NCBI GenBank assembly: GCA_019116455.1
Contig: DXBR01000059.1
Coordinates: 1-31,622 of the forward strand
Origin: Anaerobutyricum stercoris
Lineage (GTDB): Bacteria; Bacillota; Clostridia; Lachnospirales; Lachnospiraceae
Length of the DNA stretch: 31,622 nucleotides
Direction: 5' to 3'
The notes below the pieces were generated by a model. The model saw only the letters and a list, made by a program, of their open reading frames with translations. It searched no databases and was not told where the DNA came from. Within the stretch, counting starts at the first letter, position 1. The number at the start of each line of letters is the position of its first letter. A program made the position numbers and the translations under genes. This document shows positions 8,968 to 15,539 of the stretch, one piece after another.

Positions 8968-9013
8968 CAAAAACAGGCGGCGCAAACCCCATATTCCGTT
9001 TTCACGCCGCCTG
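8968..9013 (-). terminator. Strong intrinsic terminator or attenuator between nusB and xseA
   Basis: CAGGCGGCG (minus strand 9013-9005) and CGCCGCCTG (8982-8974) form a perfect 9-bp GC-rich stem, followed on the minus strand by TTTTTG. It ends only 14 bases before the xseA ATG and just before its ribosome binding site. The remaining nusB-xseA gap (about 9014-9140) shows no clear promoter to restart transcription, which makes an attenuator or partial terminator plausible. Confidence 0.75.
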
Positions 9014-9140
9014 AAAGATTCTATCTTACTAAATTCAAAGTACCATTTACCGTGACCGCATCACCCGGGCGAACAGTCCGTCGTTCAAGATCTGACAGAC
9101 TCCGCTCCCTGACCGGTCACTGCAAAGCATATGCGCAGGT

Positions 9141-9542
9141 CTACGCCAGCTTGGCAAGAACCCCGTTGATAAAACGCGGCGCATCCTCGCTGCAATATAT
9201 CTTCGCCAGCTCCAGAGCCTCATTGATGGCCACTCCTTTCGGAATGTCCTCATCCTTTTCCATCTCATACACTGCCAGCCGGAGAATCGCAAGCTCCGTC
9301 TTTCCAAGTCTCTCCAGACGCCAGCCGGTACATATCTTCATGATCGTGCGGTCAATCTCATCCTGGATGTCCAGAATCGCATCTACCTTGTTCCGGATGT
9401 ACGCGCTGTCTGCCTCGCTGATATCCGGCTTCTCTTCCAAAAACATCTCCGTCTGTTCCTGCAGTTCTTCTCTGGTATTAAATTCTATGCGGAAAAGCAA
9501 GAGGAAGATACTCTCCCTCAGCTCTCTTCTGCTCATTTTCAT
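9141..9542 (-). CDS. nusB: Transcription antitermination factor NusB
   Basis: NusB pairs with NusE (ribosomal protein S10) at boxA to support rRNA antitermination. The 133 residues are all helical, with the family blocks REsiFLLLFRIEF near the N-terminus, ERLGKTELAILRLAVYEM and the C-terminal VAINEALELAKIYCSEDAPRFINGVLAKLA. GGAGG lies 7 bases before the ATG at 9542, which decides between that Met and the one two codons later. The gene follows asp23 as in Bacillus (yqhY-nusB). Secure. Confidence 0.95.
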   Translation of the reverse strand: MKMSRRELRESIFLLLFRIEFNTREELQEQTEMFLEEKPDISEADSAYIRNKVDAILDIQDEIDRTIMKICTGWRLERLGKTELAILRLAVYEMEKDEDIPKGVAINEALELAKIYCSEDAPRFINGVLAKLA

Positions 9543-9613
9543 GTAGGAACCTCCATCTATCTTCCTTCGTGTCTATTTTTATGCCGCCCGCCGTTACCGC
9601 GGGTCAATATACA

Positions 9614-9646
9614 GTCCGCCTGCCCCGTTCTACCGGGACGGCGGAC
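9614..9646. terminator. GC-rich hairpin in the asp23-nusB gap
   Basis: GTCCGCC (9614-9620) pairs with GGCGGAC (9640-9646), and an inner CCCG/CGGG extends the stem. On the minus strand it falls just after the asp23 stop but is followed by a mixed TGTATATTG, not a full T-run. It is therefore a weak terminator at best, and may serve to stabilise or process the abundant asp23 message. The rest of the 110-bp gap holds the nusB ribosome binding site and a second small CCCGC/GCGGG stem. Confidence 0.45.
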
Positions 9647-9652
9647 CTTTTG

Positions 9653-10033
9653 TTATTCGCTTTCTGTCTGGATACCCGCGATGCGGATATTTACTTCATT
9701 TACCGTAAGTCCGGTCATGGTCTCAATGGCACCCTTCACCTTCTCCTGCACTTCCTTGGAAGTCTTCGGAATGCTGACGCCGTACTGGAGGATCAGATTC
9801 AGATCCACATCCACCTGCTCGCCGTCGATGCTCACCTTCACGCCCTTGGAAAGGTTCTTCATGCCAAGCTTGCTGACGATCTCATTGGTAATATTACCGG
9901 ACATCTGCTGCACGCCGTCCACCTCGGTGGCCGCCAGACCCGCGATCACCGCGATGACTTCGTCTGCAATCTGCACCTGTCCCACATCCTCTATTTCATA
10001 ACCGGAATGATTCACTTTATTCTCTTTATCCAT
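9653..10033 (-). CDS. Asp23/Gls24 family envelope stress protein (YqhY-like)
   Basis: This is a member of the Asp23/Gls24 (DUF322) family. YqhY of Bacillus is linked to acetyl-CoA carboxylase control, and other members are cell-envelope stress proteins. The 126 residues carry the family pattern GQVQIADEVIAVIAGLAATEVDGV, then GVKVSIDGEQVDVDLNLILQYG, ending with VNEVNIRIAGI. AAGGAGG precedes the ATG by 5-6 bases. It heads the core run, with a likely sigma-A promoter at 10127-10154, and lies directly before nusB as yqhY does. Here it is separated from spoIIIAH by about 3.6 kb of other genes. The biochemical role is unknown. Confidence 0.9.
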   Translation of the reverse strand: MDKENKVNHSGYEIEDVGQVQIADEVIAVIAGLAATEVDGVQQMSGNITNEIVSKLGMKNLSKGVKVSIDGEQVDVDLNLILQYGVSIPKTSKEVQEKVKGAIETMTGLTVNEVNIRIAGIQTESE

Positions 10034-10126
10034 GGAAACCTCCTTCTTGTGATACCTGCCATACCCATCTGTTTTCTATATATTTCTTCTTATAGTATAA
10101 ACAAATGACATAGATTTATTTCCTAT

Positions 10127-10154
10127 ATTATAACAGACATCCCATGTTTTGCAA
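10127..10154 (-). promoter_or_regulatory. Likely sigma-A promoter for asp23 and the downstream run
   Basis: On the minus strand TTGCAA (10154-10149) stands 16 bases before a perfect TATAAT (10132-10127), about 95 bases upstream of the asp23 ATG. The remaining part of the 217-bp gap toward the LRR gene (10155-10250) is GC-rich with short inverted repeats (CATCCG/CGGATG and CCGGCG/CGCCGG) that may end the LRR transcript, but no T-run follows them. Confidence 0.6.
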
Positions 10155-10250
10155 CTTCTTTTTCCGGCGGAGAAAAGAGGGGCGCCGGCCGGACAGAATG
10201 AGACACCTGGCACGCTGCCGCGCCCGGTCATCCGTGTCCTTGGCGGATGG

Positions 10251-11468
10251 TTATTTTGCGTAGGTGACTGTGACATCCGGGTCGCATTCCAGTGCTGACG
10301 ATTCGCGGATGCGGGTATTGGAAAGATCCAGCTCCGTTAAACGGGTATTTTCACAAAGTAATTTCCGCAAATTTACATTTCTCTTTAAATTTAATTTCTC
10401 AAGATTCGTATTTTTGCAGCGCAGTACCTGCAAATTGGTGTTTGTCTTTACATTTAACTTTGCTAAATTGGTATTCTCAAGACGAAGAGTCTTTAACTTT
10501 CTGCATCCTTTCACATTTACTTTCGTCAGATTCGGATTTTTGTGACAGTCTACTTTTGTGAGATTTGGATTATTACTTAAATCTAAAGAAACCAGTTCAG
10601 TCCAGTGGCATCTCAAGGTCTCCAGTTTCTTATTTTTGCTTAAATCCGTCGAAGTGATTCCAGTCCTTCCTATTTCCCAGCCAAGATGCAGTGTCTTTAA
10701 CTGCACATTAGTACTGAGGTCTACAGAAGTGAGAGCTCTGCCACCCACTCTCAGACTTTCCAGATTTTTTGCTTTCTTTAATTTTAATTTTGTCAGACTG
10801 TCACTCCACACAGAAACTGTTTTCAGGCTGGAACATTTTTTCAAATTAAGAGTCTGTAAACTGAGGGTGCTATCCGATATAGAAATTTCTTTCAAATGTT
10901 GAAAACCGGCAAGATTTAATTTCGTTATATTAAGGCCGTCAAGTTCGATGGTACGCAGATTGGTGCAGCCCTTCAGATTCAGAGCGTCAATACAACTATC
11001 AGGCCCGCCTGAGATATATACTTCTCTCAGATTGGTACAATTCTGAAGATTGATTGTTCTCAGATAGCCGGTGATAGTATGAATCTGCACTTTTTTTAAC
11101 CTCTTAAAATTACTGAAATCAATCACCGATGCAGTAGCCCTCTGATAAATACCCTCATTCTCATTGAAGAACATTTCTTCATATTCAAAATTTTCCAGGT
11201 TGGTGAAATTCTCTATTCCTTTGATAGAATCAACATAATCGGAACTGTCAAAATGGATTTCCTTTACATTTGAAGCTTCTTTTCTGGAAAGATATCCGTC
11301 TCTATTGGTATCAGCCTCCTCTGCATATGTTTTTACTGCTGAGGAAAAATTGGTGTCATTGATGGCTACATCAGGTGACTTTGACGCCGCCTGCGCGGAC
11401 ACGCCCGCCCCCAGCAGAAATACACAGGCCAGCGTAGTGAAAATGATTGGTTTCAGATGTTTTCTCAT
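10251..11468 (-). CDS. Secreted EF-hand / leucine-rich repeat protein
   Basis: This is a 405-residue exported protein with unknown partner. Residues 1-27 are a signal peptide (basic MRKHLK, hydrophobic core, AQA cleavage site). Residues 53-64, DTNRDGYLSRKE, form a textbook 12-residue EF-hand calcium loop. From about 75 to the end there are roughly 13 irregular leucine-rich repeats of about 20-23 residues with patterns such as NLTKVDCHKNPNLTKVNVKG. There is no C-terminal sortase motif or anchor, so it is probably released or held non-covalently. Such EF-hand plus LRR proteins are common in Lachnospiraceae. The ATG at 11468 is preferred because AAGGGGG lies just upstream. The gene is AT-richer than its core neighbours and has its own promoter. 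Confidence 0.85.
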   Translation of the reverse strand: MRKHLKPIIFTTLACVFLLGAGVSAQAASKSPDVAINDTNFSSAVKTYAEEADTNRDGYLSRKEASNVKEIHFDSSDYVDSIKGIENFTNLENFEYEEMFFNENEGIYQRATASVIDFSNFKRLKKVQIHTITGYLRTINLQNCTNLREVYISGGPDSCIDALNLKGCTNLRTIELDGLNITKLNLAGFQHLKEISISDSTLSLQTLNLKKCSSLKTVSVWSDSLTKLKLKKAKNLESLRVGGRALTSVDLSTNVQLKTLHLGWEIGRTGITSTDLSKNKKLETLRCHWTELVSLDLSNNPNLTKVDCHKNPNLTKVNVKGCRKLKTLRLENTNLAKLNVKTNTNLQVLRCKNTNLEKLNLKRNVNLRKLLCENTRLTELDLSNTRIRESSALECDPDVTVTYAK

Positions 11469-11532
11469 AGTGTGTTCCCCCTTCCCATGATATAAAACTA
11501 CATACAACTCGAACCGTTATTCCGTTGTTTTC

Positions 11533-11601
11533 ATTATACCATAATAAATCTTCTGTGCCGCTTGTTGTAAAAATCAGACCATGTTTTTGTAATAATCAGA
11601 C
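11533..11601 (-). promoter_or_regulatory. Extended -10 promoter with two upstream direct repeats, for the LRR gene
   Basis: On the minus strand a TGG plus TATAAT (11541-11533) forms an extended -10 element, but no good -35 is present. Just upstream are two 15-base direct repeats, GTCTGATTATTACAA (11601-11587) and GTCTGATTTTTACAA (11579-11565), which differ at one base. They start 22 bases apart, about two helical turns. This is the layout of an activator that binds as a tandem dimer and replaces the -35. The activator is not identified. Confidence 0.55.
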
Positions 11602-11637
11602 TTTTCTTCGTAAGTCAGGCAGGAAAAGCTCGGCAAT

Positions 11638-12435
11638 TCAGTATTCATAGTCTAATACTCCAGACATGTCTATGTAATCTAAGATCACCTCTTCTGGTTG
11701 GTCGGACATGAATTCAAACAGATATCCATCTTTCTCATAAAAGATAGTATTGTTTTTGCCATCTGATATGGAATATGCCTCCACTTCATCATATAAGTTA
11801 ATAGTTCGTTTGTAACCGTCTACTTCATCGTAAGTAATGGAAGTTGTATATAAGGATGCATCATTTTGCATATAATTAATAAAGTTACCATCATCATTTT
11901 CAAAATCCATGATATAATAACCAAATTCTGCATTCTCCTCCTCATACACTACCTGATACCCTTCCGGCACCTCTTTCCATTTGTAAGCATGAAATTCTTC
12001 ACTGGCAGTGTCTGCGCCTTCCTGTTCTGTAGTACTTTCCGGAGCGGATTCAATGGTGACATTGTCAGAGAAAAACTGAAGGCTTAACTGGCGCAGGTCC
12101 TCCCGGATATCATCGCTGGCAAGTGCAGCCCCGGATACTCCCAGCATGAGCAGAGCCACGATCGCGATATATCTGCGGTATGACCAGGGGGAGTGATTTT
12201 TCCGTTTATGATCCAGCTGTTGCAGAAAAGGTTCGTCTTCACTTTCGGCGTCCGATTGATTATGTATAGTAAATGCATCGGCCGATGCAAACACCCGGTT
12301 CATTTTCTCGTGGAATTCCGGGCTGAAAATGTGAGGGGCTTTCGTTGCTTTTTCGTTTTGTTCCTGAAAGTCTTCTTCGACCACCATTCGGGCTGCTTCT
12401 TCCAGAATGGCGTCCGTCAATCTTGCTTTCCTCAT
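11638..12435 (-). CDS. DUF4367-type membrane protein, likely anti-sigma factor partner
   Basis: This is a 265-residue membrane protein. The N-terminal cytoplasmic part (about 1-85) contains KARLTDAILEEAARMVVEEDF and FSPEFHEKMNRVFA, a form seen in proteins encoded beside ECF sigma factors in Clostridia. One membrane segment follows at about 88-106 (YIAIVALLMLGVSGAALA). The outer domain (about 107-265) resembles DUF4367, with KWKEVPEGYQVVYEE and YEKDGYLFEFMSDQ. The ATG lies 2 bases after the sigma factor stop, so the two genes are coupled. The anti-sigma role is inferred from position and architecture; no zinc-binding HxxxCxxC anti-sigma motif is present. Confidence 0.75.
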   Translation of the reverse strand: MRKARLTDAILEEAARMVVEEDFQEQNEKATKAPHIFSPEFHEKMNRVFASADAFTIHNQSDAESEDEPFLQQLDHKRKNHSPWSYRRYIAIVALLMLGVSGAALASDDIREDLRQLSLQFFSDNVTIESAPESTTEQEGADTASEEFHAYKWKEVPEGYQVVYEEENAEFGYYIMDFENDDGNFINYMQNDASLYTTSITYDEVDGYKRTINLYDEVEAYSISDGKNNTIFYEKDGYLFEFMSDQPEEVILDYIDMSGVLDYEY

Positions 12436-12437
12436 GT

Positions 12438-12983
12438 TCAGATATACCCCCTTTCCTTTAATTGCTTTTTCAGCTGTTCCCTGCCACGCTTTGCGATCTG
12501 CCGTACATTTTCCGGTTTCAGATCCAGGTTTTCTGCAATGTCCCCGCCTTTCATTTTGTTATAGTATTGTAGCAAGAGAACCTGCTTGTAAGGGTAGTCC
12601 ATCTGCTGGATCAGATTCTTGACCTGTTCGGTCATTTCCTTTCCGATGAAATCTGATTCGATATCGTCGTCGGAAGCAACCCAGACATTTTCCGACTCCA
12701 TATCGCGAAGTATCGTTTTCTTTTGCTTTCGCAGTGAATCAATACAAAGGCGGCGAACAATGGTCGCAAGATAATTCCATGTCTTCATGGATGCCTGTTC
12801 ATCTACGTTGTCTATATGGTCGATCAATATCAAAAATGTTTCATGCACAACGTCCTCGGATGCGGCATGGTCTTTCAGTATCTCAAAGGCTGTACTGTAA
12901 AGTGGCTGGAAGTACCTTTGATAAAGTATGACAAATTTATCTTTGTCCTGTTGTGTATTTAATAATTGTAAATAATGTATCAT
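12438..12983 (-). CDS. ECF-type RNA polymerase sigma factor
   Basis: This is a 181-residue group 4 sigma factor. Region 2 spans about 15-85, with LYQRYFQPLYSTAFEIL, then SEDVVHETFLILIDHI, then MKTWNYLATIVRRLCIDSLRK. Region 4 spans about 122-176, with YPYKQVLLLQYYNKMKGGDI and the helix-turn-helix LDLKPENVRQIAKRGREQL. GGGAG precedes the ATG by 5 bases. The target promoters cannot be read from the window. The next gene encodes a membrane protein with an extracytoplasmic domain, the usual anti-sigma arrangement. The upstream 277-bp gap is very AT-rich, with a TTGAA/TTCAA dyad near 13053-13067, and no convincing ECF or sigma-A promoter for this gene was found. Confidence 0.9.
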   Translation of the reverse strand: MIHYLQLLNTQQDKDKFVILYQRYFQPLYSTAFEILKDHAASEDVVHETFLILIDHIDNVDEQASMKTWNYLATIVRRLCIDSLRKQKKTILRDMESENVWVASDDDIESDFIGKEMTEQVKNLIQQMDYPYKQVLLLQYYNKMKGGDIAENLDLKPENVRQIAKRGREQLKKQLKERGYI

Positions 12984-13185
12984 AAGAGCTCCCTGATATA
13001 TTTACCCCTCTATAATATAAACGGATGAGGAAGGGGTTTTGTGACAAAAAAATTGAATTTTTTTCAATAAATTTTTTTGATAGCAACACTCTATTTTATA
13101 TCCTTTAATAAATATAAAATAACCTTTTATCACCTACGCTGTTTATGATGCAGAGTGTATAATCCGAAGTTTTTATCAGAACTTT

Positions 13186-13214
13186 TTGACTTCCTGTAAC
13201 TTCTGATATACAAT
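13186..13214 (+). promoter_or_regulatory. Sigma-A-like promoter for the DUF3791 gene
   Basis: TTGACT (13186-13191) is followed after exactly 17 bases by TACAAT (13209-13214). It lies about 47 bases before the ATG and close to its GGAGG ribosome binding site (13246-13250). Confidence 0.6.
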
Positions 13215-13260
13215 TATGATAATTCCTATTATGAGTATGAATAACGGAGGAATCAGCGCC

Positions 13261-13500
13261 ATGTTAGAAGATGCTAAAATTGAGAACACCAACCAGCTGG
13301 AATTTGCTGTTTTTTGTATCGAAAACATTGCAATCAGGCTTGAAAAAAATGCTGAAGAGATCTATAAAATGCTAACAGAAGAAAGCAATATATTGTCCGG
13401 CTACATCATACCTGAATATGAAATGCTGCATACGCAGAGCAAAGACTACATTATTGATGACATTATCAGCTTAATGCGGGAAAGAGGTATTGAAGTATGA
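13261..13500 (+). CDS. DUF3791 protein, possible orphan antitoxin-like gene
   Basis: This is a 79-residue cytoplasmic protein with the DUF3791 pattern: QLEFAVFCIENIAIRL, EEIYKMLTEESNILSGYIIPEYEMLHTQ and YIIDDIISLMRERG. DUF3791 genes in Firmicutes usually sit directly before a DUF3990 gene, and the pair is suspected to act like a toxin-antitoxin or defence unit; no activity is proven here. GGAGG lies 10 bases before the chosen ATG; two upstream in-frame ATGs (13216 and 13237) are possible but the latter would overlap the ribosome binding site. It is the only plus-strand gene in this part and has its own promoter. The partner gene appears to be missing. Confidence 0.75.
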   Translation: MLEDAKIENTNQLEFAVFCIENIAIRLEKNAEEIYKMLTEESNILSGYIIPEYEMLHTQSKDYIIDDIISLMRERGIEV

Positions 13501-13526
13501 CAAAATGGCGCAAAAAATTCAAGTAG
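13497..13526 (+). other. Nine-codon ORF overlapping the DUF3791 stop (possible partner remnant)
   Basis: An ATG overlaps the DUF3791 stop as ATGA and opens a reading frame of only nine codons (MTKWRKKFK, then TAG). This is where the second gene of a DUF3791 pair normally begins. The following 55 bases before the terminator show no continuing frame that I can recognise, so it may be a deletion scar or pure chance. Confidence 0.3.
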
Positions 13527-13571
13527 TGCGAGTCAGATTTCATCCTAACTTACAGCTTTGTTTCCGGAGCT

Positions 13572-13623
13572 GGCAAAAGCAGAGCCCCCGCTTCACAGAT
13601 TGAATTCTGTGGAACAGGGGCTC
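13572..13623 (-). terminator. Terminator of the spoIIIA operon
   Basis: On the minus strand GAGCCCC (13623-13617) pairs with GGGGCTC (13588-13582), and an inner CACAGA/TCTGTG pair extends the stem. TGCTTTTGCC follows. It lies 44 bases after the spoIIIAH stop. On the plus strand it would also follow the DUF3791 gene, but without a T-run. Confidence 0.8.
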
Positions 13624-13666
13624 CGTCACTGTATGTGCTTCCCGTTTTATGTCAGAGACTATCGCA

Positions 13667-14284
13667 TCAACTTCCTGACACGTTCATCCGGCTGATGACA
13701 ATCTGGCTGACAGTGCAGCCTGTTTTCCGGGTGACGATGTCTTCAATCTGCGCCCGGTCTGCCTGGCTGAGTTCGTTGTAGTTTAACACCACGTCCACGC
13801 TGTCTTCGCCGATGGAGACTACGGAGTCTCCGTACCCTTTGGTGTCCAGAAGCTGTTCGGCTTCCGCTTCTTTCTCGATAACTTCGGCCAGCTTGGTGAG
13901 TTTTGCCACGGCGTCTTCTTTTTCGCTGTCGCTTAAAGATTCATTTTCTATGATCTCGTTCAGAGAGTCCCGGGTCTTGGAGCGGGTCTGCTCCCGTTCC
14001 ATCTTGGCTCCGGCCACGTATTCTCCCACCTGCGCCTGGGTCAGCACAGCGTCGCCGATGGTCTCGGTTTCTTCTGTGGGAATCTCATCGTCCACTTTTT
14101 CACTGATGAGGGAATCGCCGTCGGATATGTCCATGGTGTCGATGGTATCCAGGGATTCCTCCGCATTTTCGTAACTGGCGGTGGACGGCGCCTCTGATTT
14201 TGTGAAGTTCAGATACCCGGCTACGGCAATCATAATGGCCAGGGATGTGATCGCGATCTGATTGCTCTTAAATATTTTTTTCAT
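13667..14284 (-). CDS. spoIIIAH: Stage III sporulation protein AH
   Basis: SpoIIIAH sits in the mother-cell membrane and joins forespore SpoIIQ through its YscJ/FliF-like ring domain, forming the feeding channel needed for late forespore transcription. The 205 residues show one membrane segment at about 10-26 (IAITSLAIMIAVAGYLNF), an acidic linker, a helical charged part (about 85-150) and the C-terminal ring-building domain with GDSVVSIGEDSVDVVLNYNE and VTRKTGCTVSQIVI. It is the last gene of the operon and overlaps spoIIIAG as ATGA. Confidence 0.95.
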   Translation of the reverse strand: MKKIFKSNQIAITSLAIMIAVAGYLNFTKSEAPSTASYENAEESLDTIDTMDISDGDSLISEKVDDEIPTEETETIGDAVLTQAQVGEYVAGAKMEREQTRSKTRDSLNEIIENESLSDSEKEDAVAKLTKLAEVIEKEAEAEQLLDTKGYGDSVVSIGEDSVDVVLNYNELSQADRAQIEDIVTRKTGCTVSQIVISRMNVSGS

Positions 14285-14856
14285 TGATGGACCTCCATTT
14301 TTAAAACCTTGATGCGATTAACAGATATTCCAAATAGAACCTGTGCGGCCTCGGTGACCGACGCGGCCACCGTGTTGTTGTCTGCCCCCTCGCAGGCGAT
14401 GACTACGCCGGCGATCTCCGGTTCCAGCTCCTTAATCACGTACGGCGCTGATTCCCCGTTCTCATCGGAGAGAACCGTTTCATTTTCACTTCTGCTGCTC
14501 TGCCGCTCGTTTTGTGTCCCATCGGAGGTTTCTGTCTCCGTTTCCAGTTCCTCCGTGTCATCTTTATTCAGAACTGATTCTCTGGAAGCTTGTAAAGTGA
14601 TCATCACCTCCACCTGTCCCACCCCGTCAACATTTTCCAGGATATGTATTAATTTATTTTCGAGACTCTCAATATATGCTTCATTTTCGCTGACTGCCGC
14701 AGTATTTTGTGTCTCTGTGGTCTCATCCGGCGCAGCCCTCGCCCGCCATTCCGAAACATTGGTCACCAGGAGGATGACTCCGGCAATGGCAATGAGGAGA
14801 ATCTTTTCCACACCAAAATCCTTCAGCGTTATTTTTCTGCGTTCTTTCTTTTCCAT
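14281..14856 (-). CDS. spoIIIAG: Stage III sporulation protein AG
   Basis: SpoIIIAG forms a large ring in the mother-cell part of the sporulation channel. Its 191 residues have a membrane segment at about 16-32 (ILLIAIAGVILLVTNVS) and a folded domain with the family's LIHILENVDGVGQVEVMITL block. A Ser/Glu/Thr-rich insert (about 98-130) follows, then the ring strands EIAGVVIACEGADNNTVAASVTEAAQVLFGIS. GGGAG precedes the ATG. A 91-bp gap separates it from spoIIIAF, longer than the other gaps in the operon; it holds only short GC-rich inverted repeats (such as CGCC/GGCG), with no gene seen. Confidence 0.95.
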   Translation of the reverse strand: MEKKERRKITLKDFGVEKILLIAIAGVILLVTNVSEWRARAAPDETTETQNTAAVSENEAYIESLENKLIHILENVDGVGQVEVMITLQASRESVLNKDDTEELETETETSDGTQNERQSSRSENETVLSDENGESAPYVIKELEPEIAGVVIACEGADNNTVAASVTEAAQVLFGISVNRIKVLKMEVHQ

Positions 14857-14947
14857 ACCGACTCCCGTCTTTCCTGTGCATGCGCCCGCAGGCGTGTGAA
14901 TATTATCACCGGCAGTACCGGCGCTTTAATACCCGCCTCGCTTTATT

Positions 14948-15466
14948 TCAGTCACGTATCGTTATATCTATATTCGAGGATTCCAGATTATAGAATTCCA
15001 TCAACGCTTCCCGAAGATCATGAATCTGCGGCGTCTCCCCCTCCTCTCCTGTCTCCTTCCCTTCGACGTCAAGTTCCTTTATGGCGCTTCCGTCGGTTTC
15101 CCAGCGGACGCGGACTTCGGTCACCTCAATGAAAAAAGAAGCGGCGAGCTCTGTCACCTGCTTCTGTATCGTGTCGTCATATTCCTCCTGAATGTCCTTT
15201 TTCATGCCCTGCAAATCCTCCGACTGCTCGATAACCTGCCATTCGTTTTTCAGCTGATTGATAATGTAGGAGGCGTCCATATACTGTCCGGCTCCCGCCA
15301 GGTCGATGAGGGGCTTCATCAGACAAAGCATCATAAGAAAGCCAGAGAAGAACCGGAGGTAGCTTTCATATTTTGTTTTCTGAATAAAGCTGTCACAAAC
15401 AAGCAGGAGCACATTCATATAGAGAATAGTTTTCAGCCAGTCTTTAAAGTATTCCGTGGGATGCAC
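14948..15466 (-). CDS. spoIIIAF: Stage III sporulation protein AF
   Basis: SpoIIIAF is a small membrane protein of the SpoIIIA-SpoIIQ complex with an N-terminal pair of membrane helices (LYMNVLLLVCDSFI and YLRFFSGFLMMLCLMKPLI) and a ring-like soluble part ending in HDLREALMEFYNLESSNIDITI. The start is uncertain. A GTG at 15466 would overlap its own AAGGAGG. The next Met is 16 codons in, inside the first membrane helix. An ACG at 15457 sits at the ideal 8-base spacing and would give an N-terminus of Met-EYFKDWLK, which fits the family better. I list the GTG as the formal limit. The length is about 169-172 residues. The identity is firm from order and motifs. Confidence 0.9.
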   Translation of the reverse strand: MHPTEYFKDWLKTILYMNVLLLVCDSFIQKTKYESYLRFFSGFLMMLCLMKPLIDLAGAGQYMDASYIINQLKNEWQVIEQSEDLQGMKKDIQEEYDDTIQKQVTELAASFFIEVTEVRVRWETDGSAIKELDVEGKETGEEGETPQIHDLREALMEFYNLESSNIDITIRD

Positions 15467-15539
15467 CTCCTTTTTAGCGGGCCGATACAGCCGGCGTTCT
15501 CCTGTGCGTGTTCCGTTGCCGCTCTTGCCGGCCGCCGGC

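Noticed and set aside
9005..9013. Upstream GTG start for XseA (17 residues longer)
   Set aside because: It lies in the 5' arm and loop region of a strong terminator hairpin, and the added residues do not fit the family N-terminus.
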